Part shown: positions 1 through 8,444 of the stretch, piece after piece
Layout of the letters: every line of letters begins with the position of its first letter
Position numbering within the stretch: the first letter of the stretch is position 1
Origin: CAVZVZ01 sp963778895
GTDB taxonomy: Bacteria; Actinomycetota; Acidimicrobiia; Acidimicrobiales; Acidimicrobilacustridaceae
DNA: 64,000 nt
Reading direction: 5' to 3'
NCBI GenBank assembly: GCA_963778895.1
Contig: CAVZVZ010000005.1
Span: 310,001 to 374,000, forward strand
Translations under genes and position numbers: made by a program
The notes under the pieces: generated by a model
Told to the model about the DNA's origin: nothing
Databases searched by the model: none
Seen by the model: the letters and a program-made list of their open reading frames with translations, nothing else

Positions 1-2
1 GA

Positions 3-653
3 ATCCGCGGTGTCGACGTGGTCGCCGTCGACCTGCCGGGCCACGGCGACGATCCGGGACCGTTGACCGATCTCCACGGCGACGCGGCGCGAGTCCGGGC
101 CGTCATCGACGAGCTCCACGGGCCCGTCGTACTCGTCGGTCATTCCTACGGAGGGGCAGTGGTCACCGAAGCCGGTACTCATCCCGCCGTCGAGCACCTC
201 GTCTACCTCGCTGCGTTCGCGATCAATGACCAGGAGTCGTGCGGGAGCGCGGGTGCCGGCGACCCTGCCTTGGCGATGATCGACCACAGCAATCGGCCCG
301 ACCTCATGGCCCTGATGGTCATCGGCGATGACGGGGTCGTCACGCTTCGGGCCGACGGAGCCGACGAGGTCTTCTACAACGACTGCGACGCCCCCACCGC
401 GGCCGCGGCCACCAGCCGTCTCGGTCCCCAGCGGCTCGACACGCTCATGCAGACCCCGACGGCCGTGGCTTGGCAGGAGACGCCGTCGACCTATGTCGTC
501 TGCACCGCGGATCAGGCCGTGCACCCCGACCTGCAGCACCTGCTCGCCGCTCGTTGCTCCGAGACCGTGGCCCTCCCCACGAGTCATTCACCGTTCCTGT
601 CCCGACCCGATCTCGTCGGCGACCTGCTGGTGGAACGGGCGAATCGATTCTGA
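3..653 (+). CDS. alpha/beta hydrolase, 5'-truncated by window edge
   Basis: The reading frame is open from the first base, so the N-terminus lies outside the window. The visible start reads IRGVDVVAVDLPGHG, the usual second strand of an alpha/beta hydrolase. The nucleophile elbow GHSYGG follows about 43 residues after the GTG at 18. A late Asp (VCTADQAVHPD) and a His (TSHSPFLSRPD) complete a plausible Ser-Asp-His triad. The layout fits small esterase/EstC-like hydrolases; substrate unknown. It is co-oriented with the tmRNA that begins 33 bases after its stop. Confidence 0.8.
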   Translation: MRGVDVVAVDLPGHGDDPGPLTDLHGDAARVRAVIDELHGPVVLVGHSYGGAVVTEAGTHPAVEHLVYLAAFAINDQESCGSAGAGDPALAMIDHSNRPDLMALMVIGDDGVVTLRADGADEVFYNDCDAPTAAAATSRLGPQRLDTLMQTPTAVAWQETPSTYVVCTADQAVHPDLQHLLAARCSETVALPTSHSPFLSRPDLVGDLLVERANRF

Positions 654-664
654 GCCCGGCGAGC

Positions 665-670
665 TAGGAT
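665..670 (+). promoter_or_regulatory. candidate -10 box of tmRNA (TAGGAT)
   Basis: TAGGAT lies 15 nt before the mature 5' end of the tmRNA and matches the TAnnnT -10 boxes seen before many genes here. The tmRNA 5' end is normally made by RNase P, so a start a few bases upstream is expected. No convincing -35 box is visible. Confidence 0.4.
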
Positions 671-685
671 CTTGGGGCAATACAT

Positions 686-1067
686 GGGGCTGATCGGTTT
701 CGACGTCATGATTCGGAAACCGCCTCGTGCGACCGGAGTTGCCTCAGACTCCTTAAACGGGGGCAACAAAAGAACCGCCGATGGCGAGTTCGCTCTCGCA
801 GCCTGATTTAGGGCTTTAGAGAGACATCGCGACCAGCAATGGCACGCGGGGCCTGACCAGCGCAGCCCGGCAACAGAAGCGTTGGTGACGGCAGGGACAG
901 ACCGCTGACGGCGTGAAAGACCGCTGGCACCGGGGAAAGACCCGGCGGTGGGTCCGCGAGGACCGCCTGACCCGGCAGGCCGGCTACCGAAAGCCGGAAT
1001 CTCGGGGATGGTCGTAGCGCGAACGGTGACCGCATGGCGGACGGGGGTTCGATTCCCCCCAGCTCCA
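686..1067 (+). ncRNA. ssrA: tmRNA (ssrA)
   Basis: Transfer-messenger RNA, which rescues stalled ribosomes with SmpB and tags the product for proteolysis. The 5' end GGGGCTGATCGGTTTCGACG is the family hallmark, and the 3' end has the T-arm GGGGGTTCGATTCCCCC followed by CAGCTCC. CAGCTCC pairs with the first seven bases to form the acceptor stem, with A1067 as discriminator; CCA is not encoded (the next bases are CT). The tag frame ends GEFALAA-stop (TGA at about 806-808) and reads NGGNKRTADGEFALAA. The exact resume codon is uncertain among the first few of these. Confidence 0.96.
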
Positions 1068-1074
1068 CTCGGTT

Positions 1075-1109
1075 GGACATCCGACCCCGCCCACCGGGGT
1101 CATATGTCC
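1075..1109 (+). terminator. hairpin just after tmRNA
   Basis: GGACAT (1075-1080) pairs with ATGTCC (1104-1109), and ACCCCG (1084-1089) pairs with CGGGGT (1095-1100), giving a two-part stem 8 nt after the tmRNA end. There is no U-run, so it may be a 3'-end stabiliser or a non-canonical terminator. Confidence 0.5.
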
Positions 1110-1148
1110 GATCGTCGTCGCGACGCCTTGTGCCGTGACCGGTGGACG

Positions 1149-1722
1149 TCAGTGATGGAACCTGATCTCAGCCAGGGGTGGCATCCACATACTGGTGAGA
1201 ACCGTCCCGCCGGTTGCCGCGTCATAGAGCTCGACCACCGTGCCGTACTGACAGGTCTGAACTGACACGCCACTGGGGTCCGGTGGACCGTTCGGCCCCG
1301 AGTATCCCGGGGTGTGCTCGGCGTACACCGCCCAGACCAACGTCGGAGCGGACGATGGTCCGAATTGGGTCGGCCCGGCCGAGTACGAAGCCAGCGCGAG
1401 GTTGAATCGAGCCGAGATTGGCACCGCCATCGCCCGCTGCCACACGTCCTCGGGCGCAACGGATGCCTGTGCTCCGCCTGCCGGCGGCGACAATGTGCCG
1501 CCCTGCGGGAAGTCGAGGATCTCAGTGAACGTAGTGGGCTCCGGCATCGGCTGAGACGTGGGCATGCTCTCGAAATCCGCCGCGCAGGCGCCATCCGGAA
1601 TCTGGTGCGTCAGCGGTCGTGTCGGGAGAGGTGCTCGATGTCCCCACCTCCAGCGTCGACCCCGCGCACGCGCCGGCCGCAAGCGCACAACTAACGATCA
1701 GCGCCGCAGAGCGATACCGCAC
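1149..1722 (-). CDS. putative lipoprotein of unknown function, frameshifted
   Basis: The N-terminus (GTG at 1722) is a lipoprotein signal: a positive start MRYRS, a hydrophobic stretch and a lipobox LAAGAC, then a Ser/Thr-rich linker. The rest lies in another frame from about 1600 to the stop at 1149 (CAADFESMPTSQPMPEPT... to ...PPLAEIRFHH). One base change near 1590-1610 joins them into about 190 residues. Two Cys after the shift (CAADF, TCQYG) could form a disulfide outside the cell. I recognise no family. A TAGGGT box lies 6 nt before the GTG, so the mRNA is probably leaderless. Confidence 0.55.
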
Positions 1723-1728
1723 TCATTC

Positions 1729-1734
1729 ACCCTA
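1729..1734 (-). promoter_or_regulatory. leaderless -10 box (TAGGGT) for lipoprotein gene
   Basis: TAGGGT on the minus strand with a 6-nt spacer to the GTG at 1722; no Shine-Dalgarno fits in that gap. Confidence 0.45.
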
Positions 1735-1812
1735 GATCGAGGCGCGTGCTCGACCCCGATGAGGCGCTTCCCGTTTCGACCGGGGTGTAGGACATCTGAA
1801 CGCGGCCGCTGA

Positions 1813-2295
1813 CTAGCTCGCTGCGGCTTGCAGGATCTCGAGCGCCCTGCTGGCCCGTTGACCGTGGACCGTCTCTTCCCGGCCGTTGAGGCGCAGGAGG
1901 CGCGCGACCTCGGGATCGGACTCCTTGTCGGCCCATCGCTGATAGCCGGCGTCGCCGTCGATCTCGGCTTGGACGATGACCGGGAACACGTCGAGCCCGA
2001 TCTCGTCGGGCAACGGAATGGCGAAGCGTTCGAGCGCCTCGGCCGACGGCTTCCACTCCTCGCCGAGCTTGATGGTGATCGCTCGATGCAGACGCCGCGC
2101 ATGCCCGCGTTCTTCGCGGCCGTTGCGACGCAGGAGCTCAGCCGCCTCGTCGTTGTCGATGCGATCGGCCAGCGCGTTGTAGAAGTCCTCGCCACTGTTC
2201 TCGAGCCGGAACACCAGCTCCATCGTGGGCAGATCCATCTCGCGCGCCTTGGCCACGCGGGCCGACGCGGTGAAGAAATCCATGGTCTCCGTCAT
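1813..2295 (-). CDS. ferritin-like/rubrerythrin-type diiron protein
   Basis: 160 residues, nearly all helical, with two similar halves. Each half has a Glu-bearing helix (LENSGEDFYNAL near 30-42; VQAEIDGDAGYQRW near 109-122) followed by an E-x-x-H helix (NGREERGHARRLH near 59-71; NGREETVHGQR near 139-149). This is the ligand pattern of a four-helix ferritin-like diiron site. There is no C-terminal rubredoxin domain, so it resembles erythrin/ferritin-like proteins used in peroxide or iron stress. Length is normal. The start is ATG 2295, 7 nt after a TAGAGT box. Confidence 0.8.
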   Translation of the reverse strand: MTETMDFFTASARVAKAREMDLPTMELVFRLENSGEDFYNALADRIDNDEAAELLRRNGREERGHARRLHRAITIKLGEEWKPSAEALERFAIPLPDEIGLDVFPVIVQAEIDGDAGYQRWADKESDPEVARLLRLNGREETVHGQRASRALEILQAAAS

Positions 2296-2302
2296 GCGAC
2301 GA

Positions 2303-2308
2303 ACTCTA
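2303..2308 (-). promoter_or_regulatory. leaderless -10 box (TAGAGT) for ferritin-like gene
   Basis: TAGAGT on the minus strand, 7 nt before ATG 2295, too close for a Shine-Dalgarno leader. Confidence 0.5.
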
Positions 2309-2315
2309 CGACGGA

Positions 2316-2750
2316 TCAGAGGTCGGGCGGGGTGCTCTTGTACAGGTCCTCCGAAGGACTCATCAGCCCCACAAAGTTGCCGTCAGGATCATCGACCACC
2401 GCATACCGGGCACCCCAGAACGCGTCATAGGGAGGCTGATGGCCGGCGTAGCCCGCATCCGTGAGCTCGGTGTACAAGACGTCGACCGCCTCACGACTCG
2501 GGAGGGCGAAGACGATTACGTTGCGAACGGCGTCGGGAAACCCTCCAGCGACGGGGTCGTAGCTGTCGGCGAGCTTCGTGCTGTCGAACTCCAGCTCGAA
2601 TCCGTTGGGCATCGCGGCCGTGACGTGGTGCGTACCCCATGGGTGGTCGTCGTCGATGTCGAGCCCGAGCCGTCGATAGAACTCCACGGTGCTGGCCATG
2701 TCGTTCACGACGAGGTTCAACCCCGAAAGCACCGCTCGGTCATCGGCCAC
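2316..2750 (-). CDS. VOC (glyoxalase/bleomycin-resistance) family protein
   Basis: 144 residues with the paired beta-alpha-beta-beta-beta modules of vicinal-oxygen-chelate proteins. It opens with LNLVVNDMASTVEFYRRLGL and ends with RYAVVDDPDGNFVGL, the typical last metal-binding strand region. Such proteins may be lyases, dioxygenases or binding proteins; nothing here fixes the substrate. The GTG start at 2750 is preceded by GGAGG about 9 nt upstream. The gene lies 57 nt downstream of the deazaflavin-type gene and shares its orientation, so both may be one transcript. Confidence 0.8.
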   Translation of the reverse strand: MADDRAVLSGLNLVVNDMASTVEFYRRLGLDIDDDHPWGTHHVTAAMPNGFELEFDSTKLADSYDPVAGGFPDAVRNVIVFALPSREAVDVLYTELTDAGYAGHQPPYDAFWGARYAVVDDPDGNFVGLMSPSEDLYKSTPPDL

Positions 2751-2807
2751 TACATCACCCTCCCACGGCAGCAGTCGGTCCGCGCCCGACGACCTGGTCG
2801 GCCACGC

Positions 2808-3245
2808 TCAGCTCGACGGCTCGAGCACGAACAGCGGGATCACCCGGTCGGTTGATGCCTGGTACTGGTTGTAGTTGGGCCAGGCCTCGGTCGCCCAGAC
2901 CCACCACTGCGCCTTCTCGTCGCCGGTGACCTCGCGAGCTCGTAGATCGAGCACGGTGTCGCCGTCCTGGAGCATCACGTCGGGATTCGCGACGATGTTG
3001 TGATACCAAACCGGATGTTGCGGGGCGCCACCCAACGACGCGACAACCGCGTACTTGCCGTCGTGCTCCACGCGCATCAGCGGTGTCTTGCGAAGCTTGC
3101 CGGACTTCGCACCTTTGGTCGTGAGGATGATCACGGGCTTGCCCTCCAGTGTGCCGCCCTCACGACCACCGCTCGATTCGTACTGCCGCACCTGATCGGC
3201 GACGGGCTCCCATGGACTCGGTTCGTAGTCGCCGTGCAATGGCAT
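2808..3245 (-). CDS. deazaflavin (F420)-dependent nitroreductase-family protein
   Basis: 145 residues with the order of the DDN/F420-dependent reductase family. The motif ILTTKGAKSGKLRKTPLMRVEHDGKY (residues about 40-65, basic T-x-G-x-x-S-G motif that grips the F420 tail) is followed by YAVVASLGGAPQHPVWYHNI and a closing YQASTDRVIPLFVLEP. Members use F420H2 to reduce quinones or nitro compounds at the membrane. F420 genes at 49-51 kb show the cofactor is probably made. GGGGAGG lies 9 nt before ATG 3245. Confidence 0.85.
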   Translation of the reverse strand: MPLHGDYEPSPWEPVADQVRQYESSGGREGGTLEGKPVIILTTKGAKSGKLRKTPLMRVEHDGKYAVVASLGGAPQHPVWYHNIVANPDVMLQDGDTVLDLRAREVTGDEKAQWWVWATEAWPNYNQYQASTDRVIPLFVLEPSS

Positions 3246-3398
3246 CTCGTGGACCTCCCCATGTCGATTCTGGCGAGGGCTGAAGGCGCCTCGCCCGGTA
3301 GGGAGAAGTATGCCGTCGCTCGGCTCGGTCGCAATGGGTCGCCATCATTGGCGCCCTCAGCTGCGGTGCGTAGGACTTTAGTTGGCCGGCGAAGCTTG

Positions 3399-3404
3399 TA
3401 GGAC
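3399..3404 (+). promoter_or_regulatory. candidate leaderless -10 box (TAGGAC) before an ATC start
   Basis: TAGGAC lies 8 nt before the in-frame ATC at 3413 that begins the esterase signal peptide. The last base departs from TAnnnT. Confidence 0.3.
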
Positions 3405-3412
3405 ACCGAGGA

Positions 3413-4633
3413 ATCGGCAACGCTTCTCAGATCCGGACCCTCCGCGCTCTCCTCTTCGCCGTCGCCATACTTCCGCTCGTCCTGGCGACCTCCGGCGCGC
3501 TCGCGCAGGACGAATCGACGACCACGACGGTGGTGAGCCCGACCCTGCCGGTGTCGAACGACGCGGTCGACGTTCAGCAGGACATCCCGTTCTACGAAGG
3601 TGGCCCGGTGCTCGATGCCTACCTGCCCAAGAACGGCCAACTGAAGCGCCCGGCTCTCGTCATGGTCCACGGCGGAGGCTGGAACAGCGGTGACAAGGCA
3701 GAGTTCGCCCCGTACGCCATGAGAGCGGCCACCGAGCAACAGTGGGTGGTCTTCGACGTCGACTACCTACTGAGCGCAACCGATGTCAGCTCGTGGCCCG
3801 ACGAGCTCCACGACATCCAGGCCGCGATCCGCTTCATCGCGACGAATGCCCAGAACTTCGGGATAGATCCGCAGAGGGTCGTGGCGCTCGGTGAATCGGC
3901 CGGCGCGAACCTCCTCGCGCTGATCAGCTCGGAGGGAACGGCCAACCCGGTCACGGGCGATCCCGTGGGTGACAACCCGACACTCGCCGTACCGCTGCGA
4001 GCCGTCGGACTGTGGTCTCCGCCGGTCGACCTGGCTGACCTGTATTCGAACGGCGGGCAGGCACCGGTGAGCTGTGGTCCCGACCAGGCCTGTGACTTCG
4101 TGTGGACACAAGGCGCCATCGCCCAATACATGCATTGTGACCCGGCATCGTGCCCGGAGGCGTACGCGGACGCGTCCCCGTCGAGTTGGGTGTCGGGGAA
4201 CACGGCGCCGAGCTTCGTGGTCAACTCCACCACCGAGTTGGTTCCGCTCGGCCAGATCGTCCAGTACGTGATGAGTTTGCAGTCGGCCCACGTCGAGGTG
4301 CAGTTCGAGCAGCTGCCGGGCGCGCTGCACGGCATCGAGTACGCCGACCAGGTGTGGAGCCAGACCATCGGTTTCCTCGCTCAACAGTTGGCTGCACCGT
4401 CCACGACGACGACCACCGCGGCCGCTCCCGACCCTTCCTCCACCGCCACCACCGTTGCCCCGGTCGCCGCGCCGGCCGACCCGGAGTCCGGCTCCAGCGC
4501 GGGGGCTCGGCCCTGGTTGATCGCCGGAGGGATCATCGCCGTCGGCGCTCTGATCGCCTTCATCGCGCGCCAGCGGCATCCCCGCGCGTCGGCGGACACA
4601 GGCGAGCCCGAGGAGCCCGAAGTCAGCGACTGA
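3413..4633 (+). CDS. secreted, C-terminally membrane-anchored carboxylesterase-like hydrolase
   Basis: Alpha/beta hydrolase with oxyanion-hole HGGGW, nucleophile motif GESAGA and a late His (LPGALHGIEY), as in BD-FAE/carboxylesterases. The open frame runs upstream of the first GTG (3530) and encodes a clear signal peptide (RTLRALLFAVAILPLVL...ALA/Q), but no ATG, GTG or TTG starts it. The only candidate in place is ATC at 3413, 8 nt after TAGGAC. After a Thr/Pro/Ala linker near residue 325 comes one membrane segment (WLIAGGIIAVGALIAFI) and an acidic cytoplasmic tail, so the enzyme probably sits outside, held by its C-terminus. Substrate unknown. The start assignment is tentative; the fold is secure. 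Confidence 0.75.
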   Translation: MGNASQIRTLRALLFAVAILPLVLATSGALAQDESTTTTVVSPTLPVSNDAVDVQQDIPFYEGGPVLDAYLPKNGQLKRPALVMVHGGGWNSGDKAEFAPYAMRAATEQQWVVFDVDYLLSATDVSSWPDELHDIQAAIRFIATNAQNFGIDPQRVVALGESAGANLLALISSEGTANPVTGDPVGDNPTLAVPLRAVGLWSPPVDLADLYSNGGQAPVSCGPDQACDFVWTQGAIAQYMHCDPASCPEAYADASPSSWVSGNTAPSFVVNSTTELVPLGQIVQYVMSLQSAHVEVQFEQLPGALHGIEYADQVWSQTIGFLAQQLAAPSTTTTTAAAPDPSSTATTVAPVAAPADPESGSSAGARPWLIAGGIIAVGALIAFIARQRHPRASADTGEPEEPEVSD

Positions 4634-5277
4634 GATCGATGCCGGTCGCGAAGAAGCCCACCGCCGCGGCGACGTCGGGAACGTCGCCGCGGCTGATGGA
4701 TGCACCGAAGCTCTCGTTCCAGAACGGCCCCGACTGCGGCTCGAAAGGTCCGACGTAGAGGTACGGCTCGTCGTGATCGGCGTCACCGGGCGATGCGCCG
4801 AAGTTCACCCGATTGATCGTCGTCGCCAGATCGAAGTGCTCGGGCCACAGTTGGATCTCGCTCGCTTCGGCGGCGGCCTCGAGCGAGACCAGTTGGTGCA
4901 AGGCCTCGTTGCCCAATCCGAACCAGTCGGCGATTTCACGCGCCGCGGCGACATCGACCGTCAACGGACATTCCGGGTCGAGCGGTGTCGACGCTGTGTA
5001 CACATCCGCCGGTGCGCCGGGCGCGATGCCCACGAACGTCGCCAACTCCCCAAGGGTTGTGAGGGGTGCGCGTCTGCTCGTCTTCCCCGTGCCGATCGAC
5101 GAGCATGGTGTCGCGCACGAGAAGCTGGCGCTCGCCGCCCGAACCGGGGAACGGCGGCGTTCCGAAACCACCCGGGGTTGCACGCAAGCCGATACGACCG
5201 GTGACGGCGTAACGCGCCGGCGCGAGCACGTGCTCGGCGATCGTGTGCAATGCCTCTCGGGTCTCGACGGCCGTCAT
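4623..5277 (-). CDS. conserved hypothetical soluble protein, frameshifted
   Basis: The first part runs from ATG 5277 (MTAVETREALHTIAEHVLAP) to about 5070 and continues in a second frame (LTTLGELATFVGIAPGAPADVY...) to the stop at 4623, giving about 218 residues. GGAGG 5 nt before ATG 5277 favours this over the GTG at 5283. The protein has no membrane segment or signal. It contains one Cys in a PECPLTVD stretch and an acidic C-terminus. I do not recognise the family with confidence. It overlaps the tail of the convergent esterase gene by 11 nt. Confidence 0.55.
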
Positions 5278-5322
5278 TCCCACCTCCGGTCGGCGCGATC
5301 GTAGGTCGCAGGCTCAGGCCTC

Positions 5323-5328
5323 TAGCCT
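5323..5328 (+). promoter_or_regulatory. leaderless -10 box (TAGCCT) for small membrane protein
   Basis: TAGCCT with a 6-nt spacer (GCGACC) to ATG 5335. Confidence 0.45.
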
Positions 5329-5334
5329 GCGACC

Positions 5335-5508
5335 ATGGGCTCGAGCCTCACCGATGCAGCACCAGGACGAGCCGCGGGACTACCGCTGGCCATCGCCGCG
5401 CTGGCGATCATGGTGGTGGTGCTCGTGTTGGTGCTCCGCGCTCGGCGAGCTCGGCGCATACCCAAACAACCCGACGGTCAGTTGGACGAGGGGTCGGGCG
5501 GGCAGTAG
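5335..5508 (+). CDS. 57-residue single-span membrane protein
   Basis: ATG 5335 to TAG 5506-5508. A short polar N-terminus is followed by one strong hydrophobic helix (LPLAIAALAIMVVVLVLVL, residues about 17-35). An Arg-rich stop-transfer (RARRARR) and a short acidic/polar tail ending GSGGQ follow. By the positive-inside rule the C-terminus is cytoplasmic. Support comes from the leaderless -10 box at the right distance and the clean segment layout. Its last 31 nt overlap the 3' end of the convergent yqgE gene. No known family recognised; the role is unknown. Confidence 0.6.
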   Translation: MGSSLTDAAPGRAAGLPLAIAALAIMVVVLVLVLRARRARRIPKQPDGQLDEGSGGQ

Positions 5509-6030
5509 CTCAACAGCGCGAGATCGCCACCTTGGCGCGCCAGGACTTGTCGCCAAAGGGTGTTCGGGTCGTCGCAGAGCACGTCCTCGGGTCGCGCGTC
5601 GAGGACCAACCACGCGTCCACCGCCAGTTCGCCTTCGAGTTGTCCCGGGCCCCAGCCCGCGTAACCGGCGAACACCCGCACCTGCTCGATGCCCGTCGAC
5701 ACATCCGACGGGTCGCGGCTCAGATCGAGGGTGCCGATGCCCTCGACGACCGGGCTCCAACCCTCGGCTGCGGTCCCGAGCGTCGCCCGGGCCAGCCCGA
5801 TGGCTGCCCCCTGCTCGACGGGACCACCGACGAAGACGACGGATGGCTGCGCGGCCAGATCCGTTCCATTCCGGGAGCGGATCGAGCACCGCGACATCAG
5901 TGGGCCGGTTCAACACCAGACCGAGAGCGCCATCCTCACCGTGCTCGAGGAGCAAGACCACCGTGCGATCGAAGTTGGCGTCGCCGATGACGGGAGTGGC
6001 AACCAATAGCCGGCCCCGGTGTGACGCCAT
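5478..6030 (-). CDS. YqgE/AlgH family (UPF0301) protein, frameshifted
   Basis: Begins MASHRGRLLVATPVIGDANFDRTVVLLLEH (ATG 6030) and continues with GALGLVLNRPT, the hallmark of UPF0301 proteins. A frame change near 5870 leads to VFVGGPVEQGAAIGL, then VFAGYAGWGPGQLEGEL, the second conserved block, and ends LALLSYCPPDPSSN. Together this is about 184 residues, the normal length. The molecular role of the family is unsettled. It lies upstream of nothing obvious and converges on the small membrane-protein gene. Confidence 0.85.
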
Positions 6031-6149
6031 GACGGCCCATCCTGGCACCACCGGACCCCCAACCCGCGGAGGAGCGACGCGCGGCTCCGCGGCGGATCCG
6101 CCAGTGCGCTGAGCCGCGAGAACATCGAGACCCGTGATGGGCGAAGCCC

Positions 6150-6168
6150 GCCGTGCCGAAGGCACGGC
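6150..6168. other. perfect 8-bp inverted repeat
   Basis: GCCGTGCC-GAA-GGCACGGC in the 209-nt gap between thioredoxin and yqgE (both minus). It could end the thioredoxin transcript, but no T-run follows on either strand. The rest of the gap shows nothing I can name. Confidence 0.35.
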
Positions 6169-6239
6169 AAGGCAGTAGAGCGGCCGACGCCGACGATGGT
6201 GGCGGGAGTGGGAGGGAGACCCACGCCGACGCCGGCCGA

Positions 6240-6617
6240 TCAATCGGTCTGGTGCGAGCTCGCCGTTTCGGCCAGCTGGCGCCGGACCTCATCCATGTCG
6301 ATCTCACGGACCTGGCTGATCAGATCCTCGAGTGCGTCAGCCGGGATGGCTCCCGGTTGGCTGTACAGGACAACCCGATCACGCACGACCATGACGGTCG
6401 GGATGGACATGACTCCGAAGGCTCCGGCGAGATCAGGCTCGGCCTCGGTATCCACCTTCGCGAAGACGATATCGGGATGACTTTCCGACGCCTGCTCGAA
6501 GATCGGACCAAATGTGCGACAGGGGCCACACCACGACGCCCAGAAATCGACGACAACGATGTCGTTGTCGGCAACCGTGCTCTCGAAGCTCTCTCGATCG
6601 ACTGCGACCGTGGCCAT
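6240..6617 (-). CDS. trxA: thioredoxin
   Basis: 125 residues with the thioredoxin fold. DIVVVDFWASWCGPCRTFGPIFEQ has the WCGPC dithiol near residue 30, and the cis-Pro is in MSIPTVMVV near residue 73. The C-terminal extension (DMDEVRRQLAETASSHQTD) is about 15 residues longer than in classical thioredoxin. No signal peptide, so cytoplasmic. GGAG lies within the 20 nt before ATG 6617. The gene stands alone between yqgE and the mod operon. Confidence 0.92.
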   Translation of the reverse strand: MATVAVDRESFESTVADNDIVVVDFWASWCGPCRTFGPIFEQASESHPDIVFAKVDTEAEPDLAGAFGVMSIPTVMVVRDRVVLYSQPGAIPADALEDLISQVREIDMDEVRRQLAETASSHQTD

Positions 6618-6713
6618 GAGGTTCTCGCTCCTTCGGCGGGAGTCCCGGAGCCAAGCTGCTCCGGTGTACCCCCGTGGGTATCAGTAGCCAAGACAACCGA
6701 AGGTGGGATGGGA

Positions 6714-7392
6714 CTATTCCGCGACCGCGGCCTCTACCCAGTCGATCAAGCCGGGATGCGTCAACCCGGCCACCACGAGGTCGGCGGCGGACAGATCCTG
6801 ATGAGCTGAAGTCGCCGATGCGGTGCGCGGCACAGGTGCCGACCACTCGCACGCCTGCAGCTCGAGCGGCGGTCACGCCGGCCCAGCTGTCTTCGATCGC
6901 GACCGATCGATCGGGCGGCGCGCCCAGCGCTTGCAAGGCGCGCGACGTAGCAGTCGGGCGCCGGCTTCCCTCGCGGTAGTCCTCCGCCGCGACGACGACG
7001 GCGAACCGATCGAGCAGCCCGAGCGGCCCGAGCGTCGCTTCCACCTCGCGTCGGGTCGAACCCGTGACGACGGCGAGCGGAACACCTCGATCAACGAGCG
7101 CGTGAACCAGGTCAGCCGCGCCCGCCAGAGCCGGCATGGGGAATCCCTCGACCACACGCGCCTCGGCCGACACGATGACCGTGTCGACGAAGCGATCCTC
7201 GCTCCATCCGGTGTGGGCCTCGACGTCCAGCTCGCGGTAGACGTCCTGCCACGCACGACCGAACACCGCATCGACCTGGTCGTCGTCGAGAACCCAGTTC
7301 GCGGTCGCGCACGCATCGACGAGCGCCTGCGCGGCCAACGGTTCGCGATCGACGATCGTGCCGTCCATGTCGAACAGCACCGCACCGCTCAT
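6714..7392 (-). CDS. HAD-superfamily phosphatase coupled to the molybdate operon, frameshifted
   Basis: ATG 7392 overlaps the modC stop (ATGA). HAD motif I is LFDMDGTIVD, motif II VVTGSTRR, and motif III/IV IEDSWAGV after a short disturbed stretch near 6950-6970 (EDYREG then out of frame, where the usual K-P-x-P motif should be). A second shift near 6800 restores DLSAADLVVAGLTHPG to TAG 6714. The cap and length (about 225 residues) fit the beta-phosphoglucomutase/phosphoglycolate phosphatase subfamily. What it dephosphorylates, and why it is coupled to molybdate uptake, is unknown. Confidence 0.8.
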
Positions 7393-8444
7393 CGAGACGA
7401 CACCTGTACCTCGGTTGCCTTCACCGACGCCCACACCTCGCTGCCCTCGCGAAGACCGAGGTCCACCACGGCAGCGGTGGTCACCTCGGCCACGAGCGCC
7501 ACCTCGCCCGTGAGTCGCACACGGGCACGATCACCGATCGACTCGATGCCGTCGACGCGCGGCGGCCCACTGGTTCCGCGGACTCCCGTTGATCGGCGCG
7601 ATCGACAGATGCGACCGCTCGCGGATCGATCACGAGCTGAACCGCACCCTCGACAGGGTCGGCGACCACCACCCGTGCTCCGCCCGTCAAGGTCACCTCG
7701 TGGCCTTCACCGTGACCTTCCAACAGATTGACGCCGACCAAGTCAGCCACGTAACGAGACCGCGGCTGAGCCAACACCTCGCTCACCGCCCCGCGTTGTA
7801 CCAACTGGCCCCGATCGAGGATGGCGATCTCGTCGGCGAGAACTGCGGCGTCGACGGGGTCGTGACTCACGAGCACGACCGCGCCGGCGAAGTCGCGCAG
7901 GTGACGCGACAGGTCGCGACGAACGTCCTCTCGTGCACCCGCATCCAACGCGGCCAACGGCTCGTCGAGCAGCAGCACGGTGGGCTCGATGGCCAGAGCC
8001 CGGGCCAACGCGACGCGCTGTGATTGACCACCCGAGAGCGCGGCAGGTTTGGCGCGAGCGCGTTCCGCAACGCCGAGCCGTTCGAGCCACTCGAGCGCCG
8101 CAGTGCGCGCGTCGGCGCGACGAGTGCCCCGGGCGCGCAGACCGAAGGCCACGTTGTCGACCGCGGTGAGATGCGGGAAGAGCAAGTAGTCCTGGAACAT
8201 CACCCCAACCGCACGGTCCTCGGGCACGACGAAGACTTCGCGGGCCGGGGCAGTCGACGGTGCGATCTTCGATGCGCACCTCGCCTCGATCGAGCGGTTG
8301 GAGGCCCGCGATGGCCCGCAACACCGACGTCTTTCCGGCACCGTTGGGGCCCACCAGCGCCAGCACCGAACCCGCGGCGACCGTCAGCGACACGTCCAGG
8401 GTGAAGTCGTCGAGATCGACACCGATGTGCACATCCAGCGTCAC
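7389..8444 (-). CDS. modC: molybdate ABC transporter ATP-binding protein ModC, frameshifted
   Basis: Starts at GTG 8444 inside the modB stop (GTGA). Walker A is GPNGAGKTS (about residue 32), signature LSGGQSQRVALARAL, and Walker B LLLDEPLAALD, with an H-loop in VLVSHD. A shift near 8250 separates Walker A from the rest, and another near 7600 separates the C-terminal TOBE/Mop-type domain (GDRARVRLTGEVALVAEVT), which ends VSSR-TGA at 7389. ModC powers import of molybdate through ModB. Position and TOBE domain favour molybdate over other oxyanions. Confidence 0.88.
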
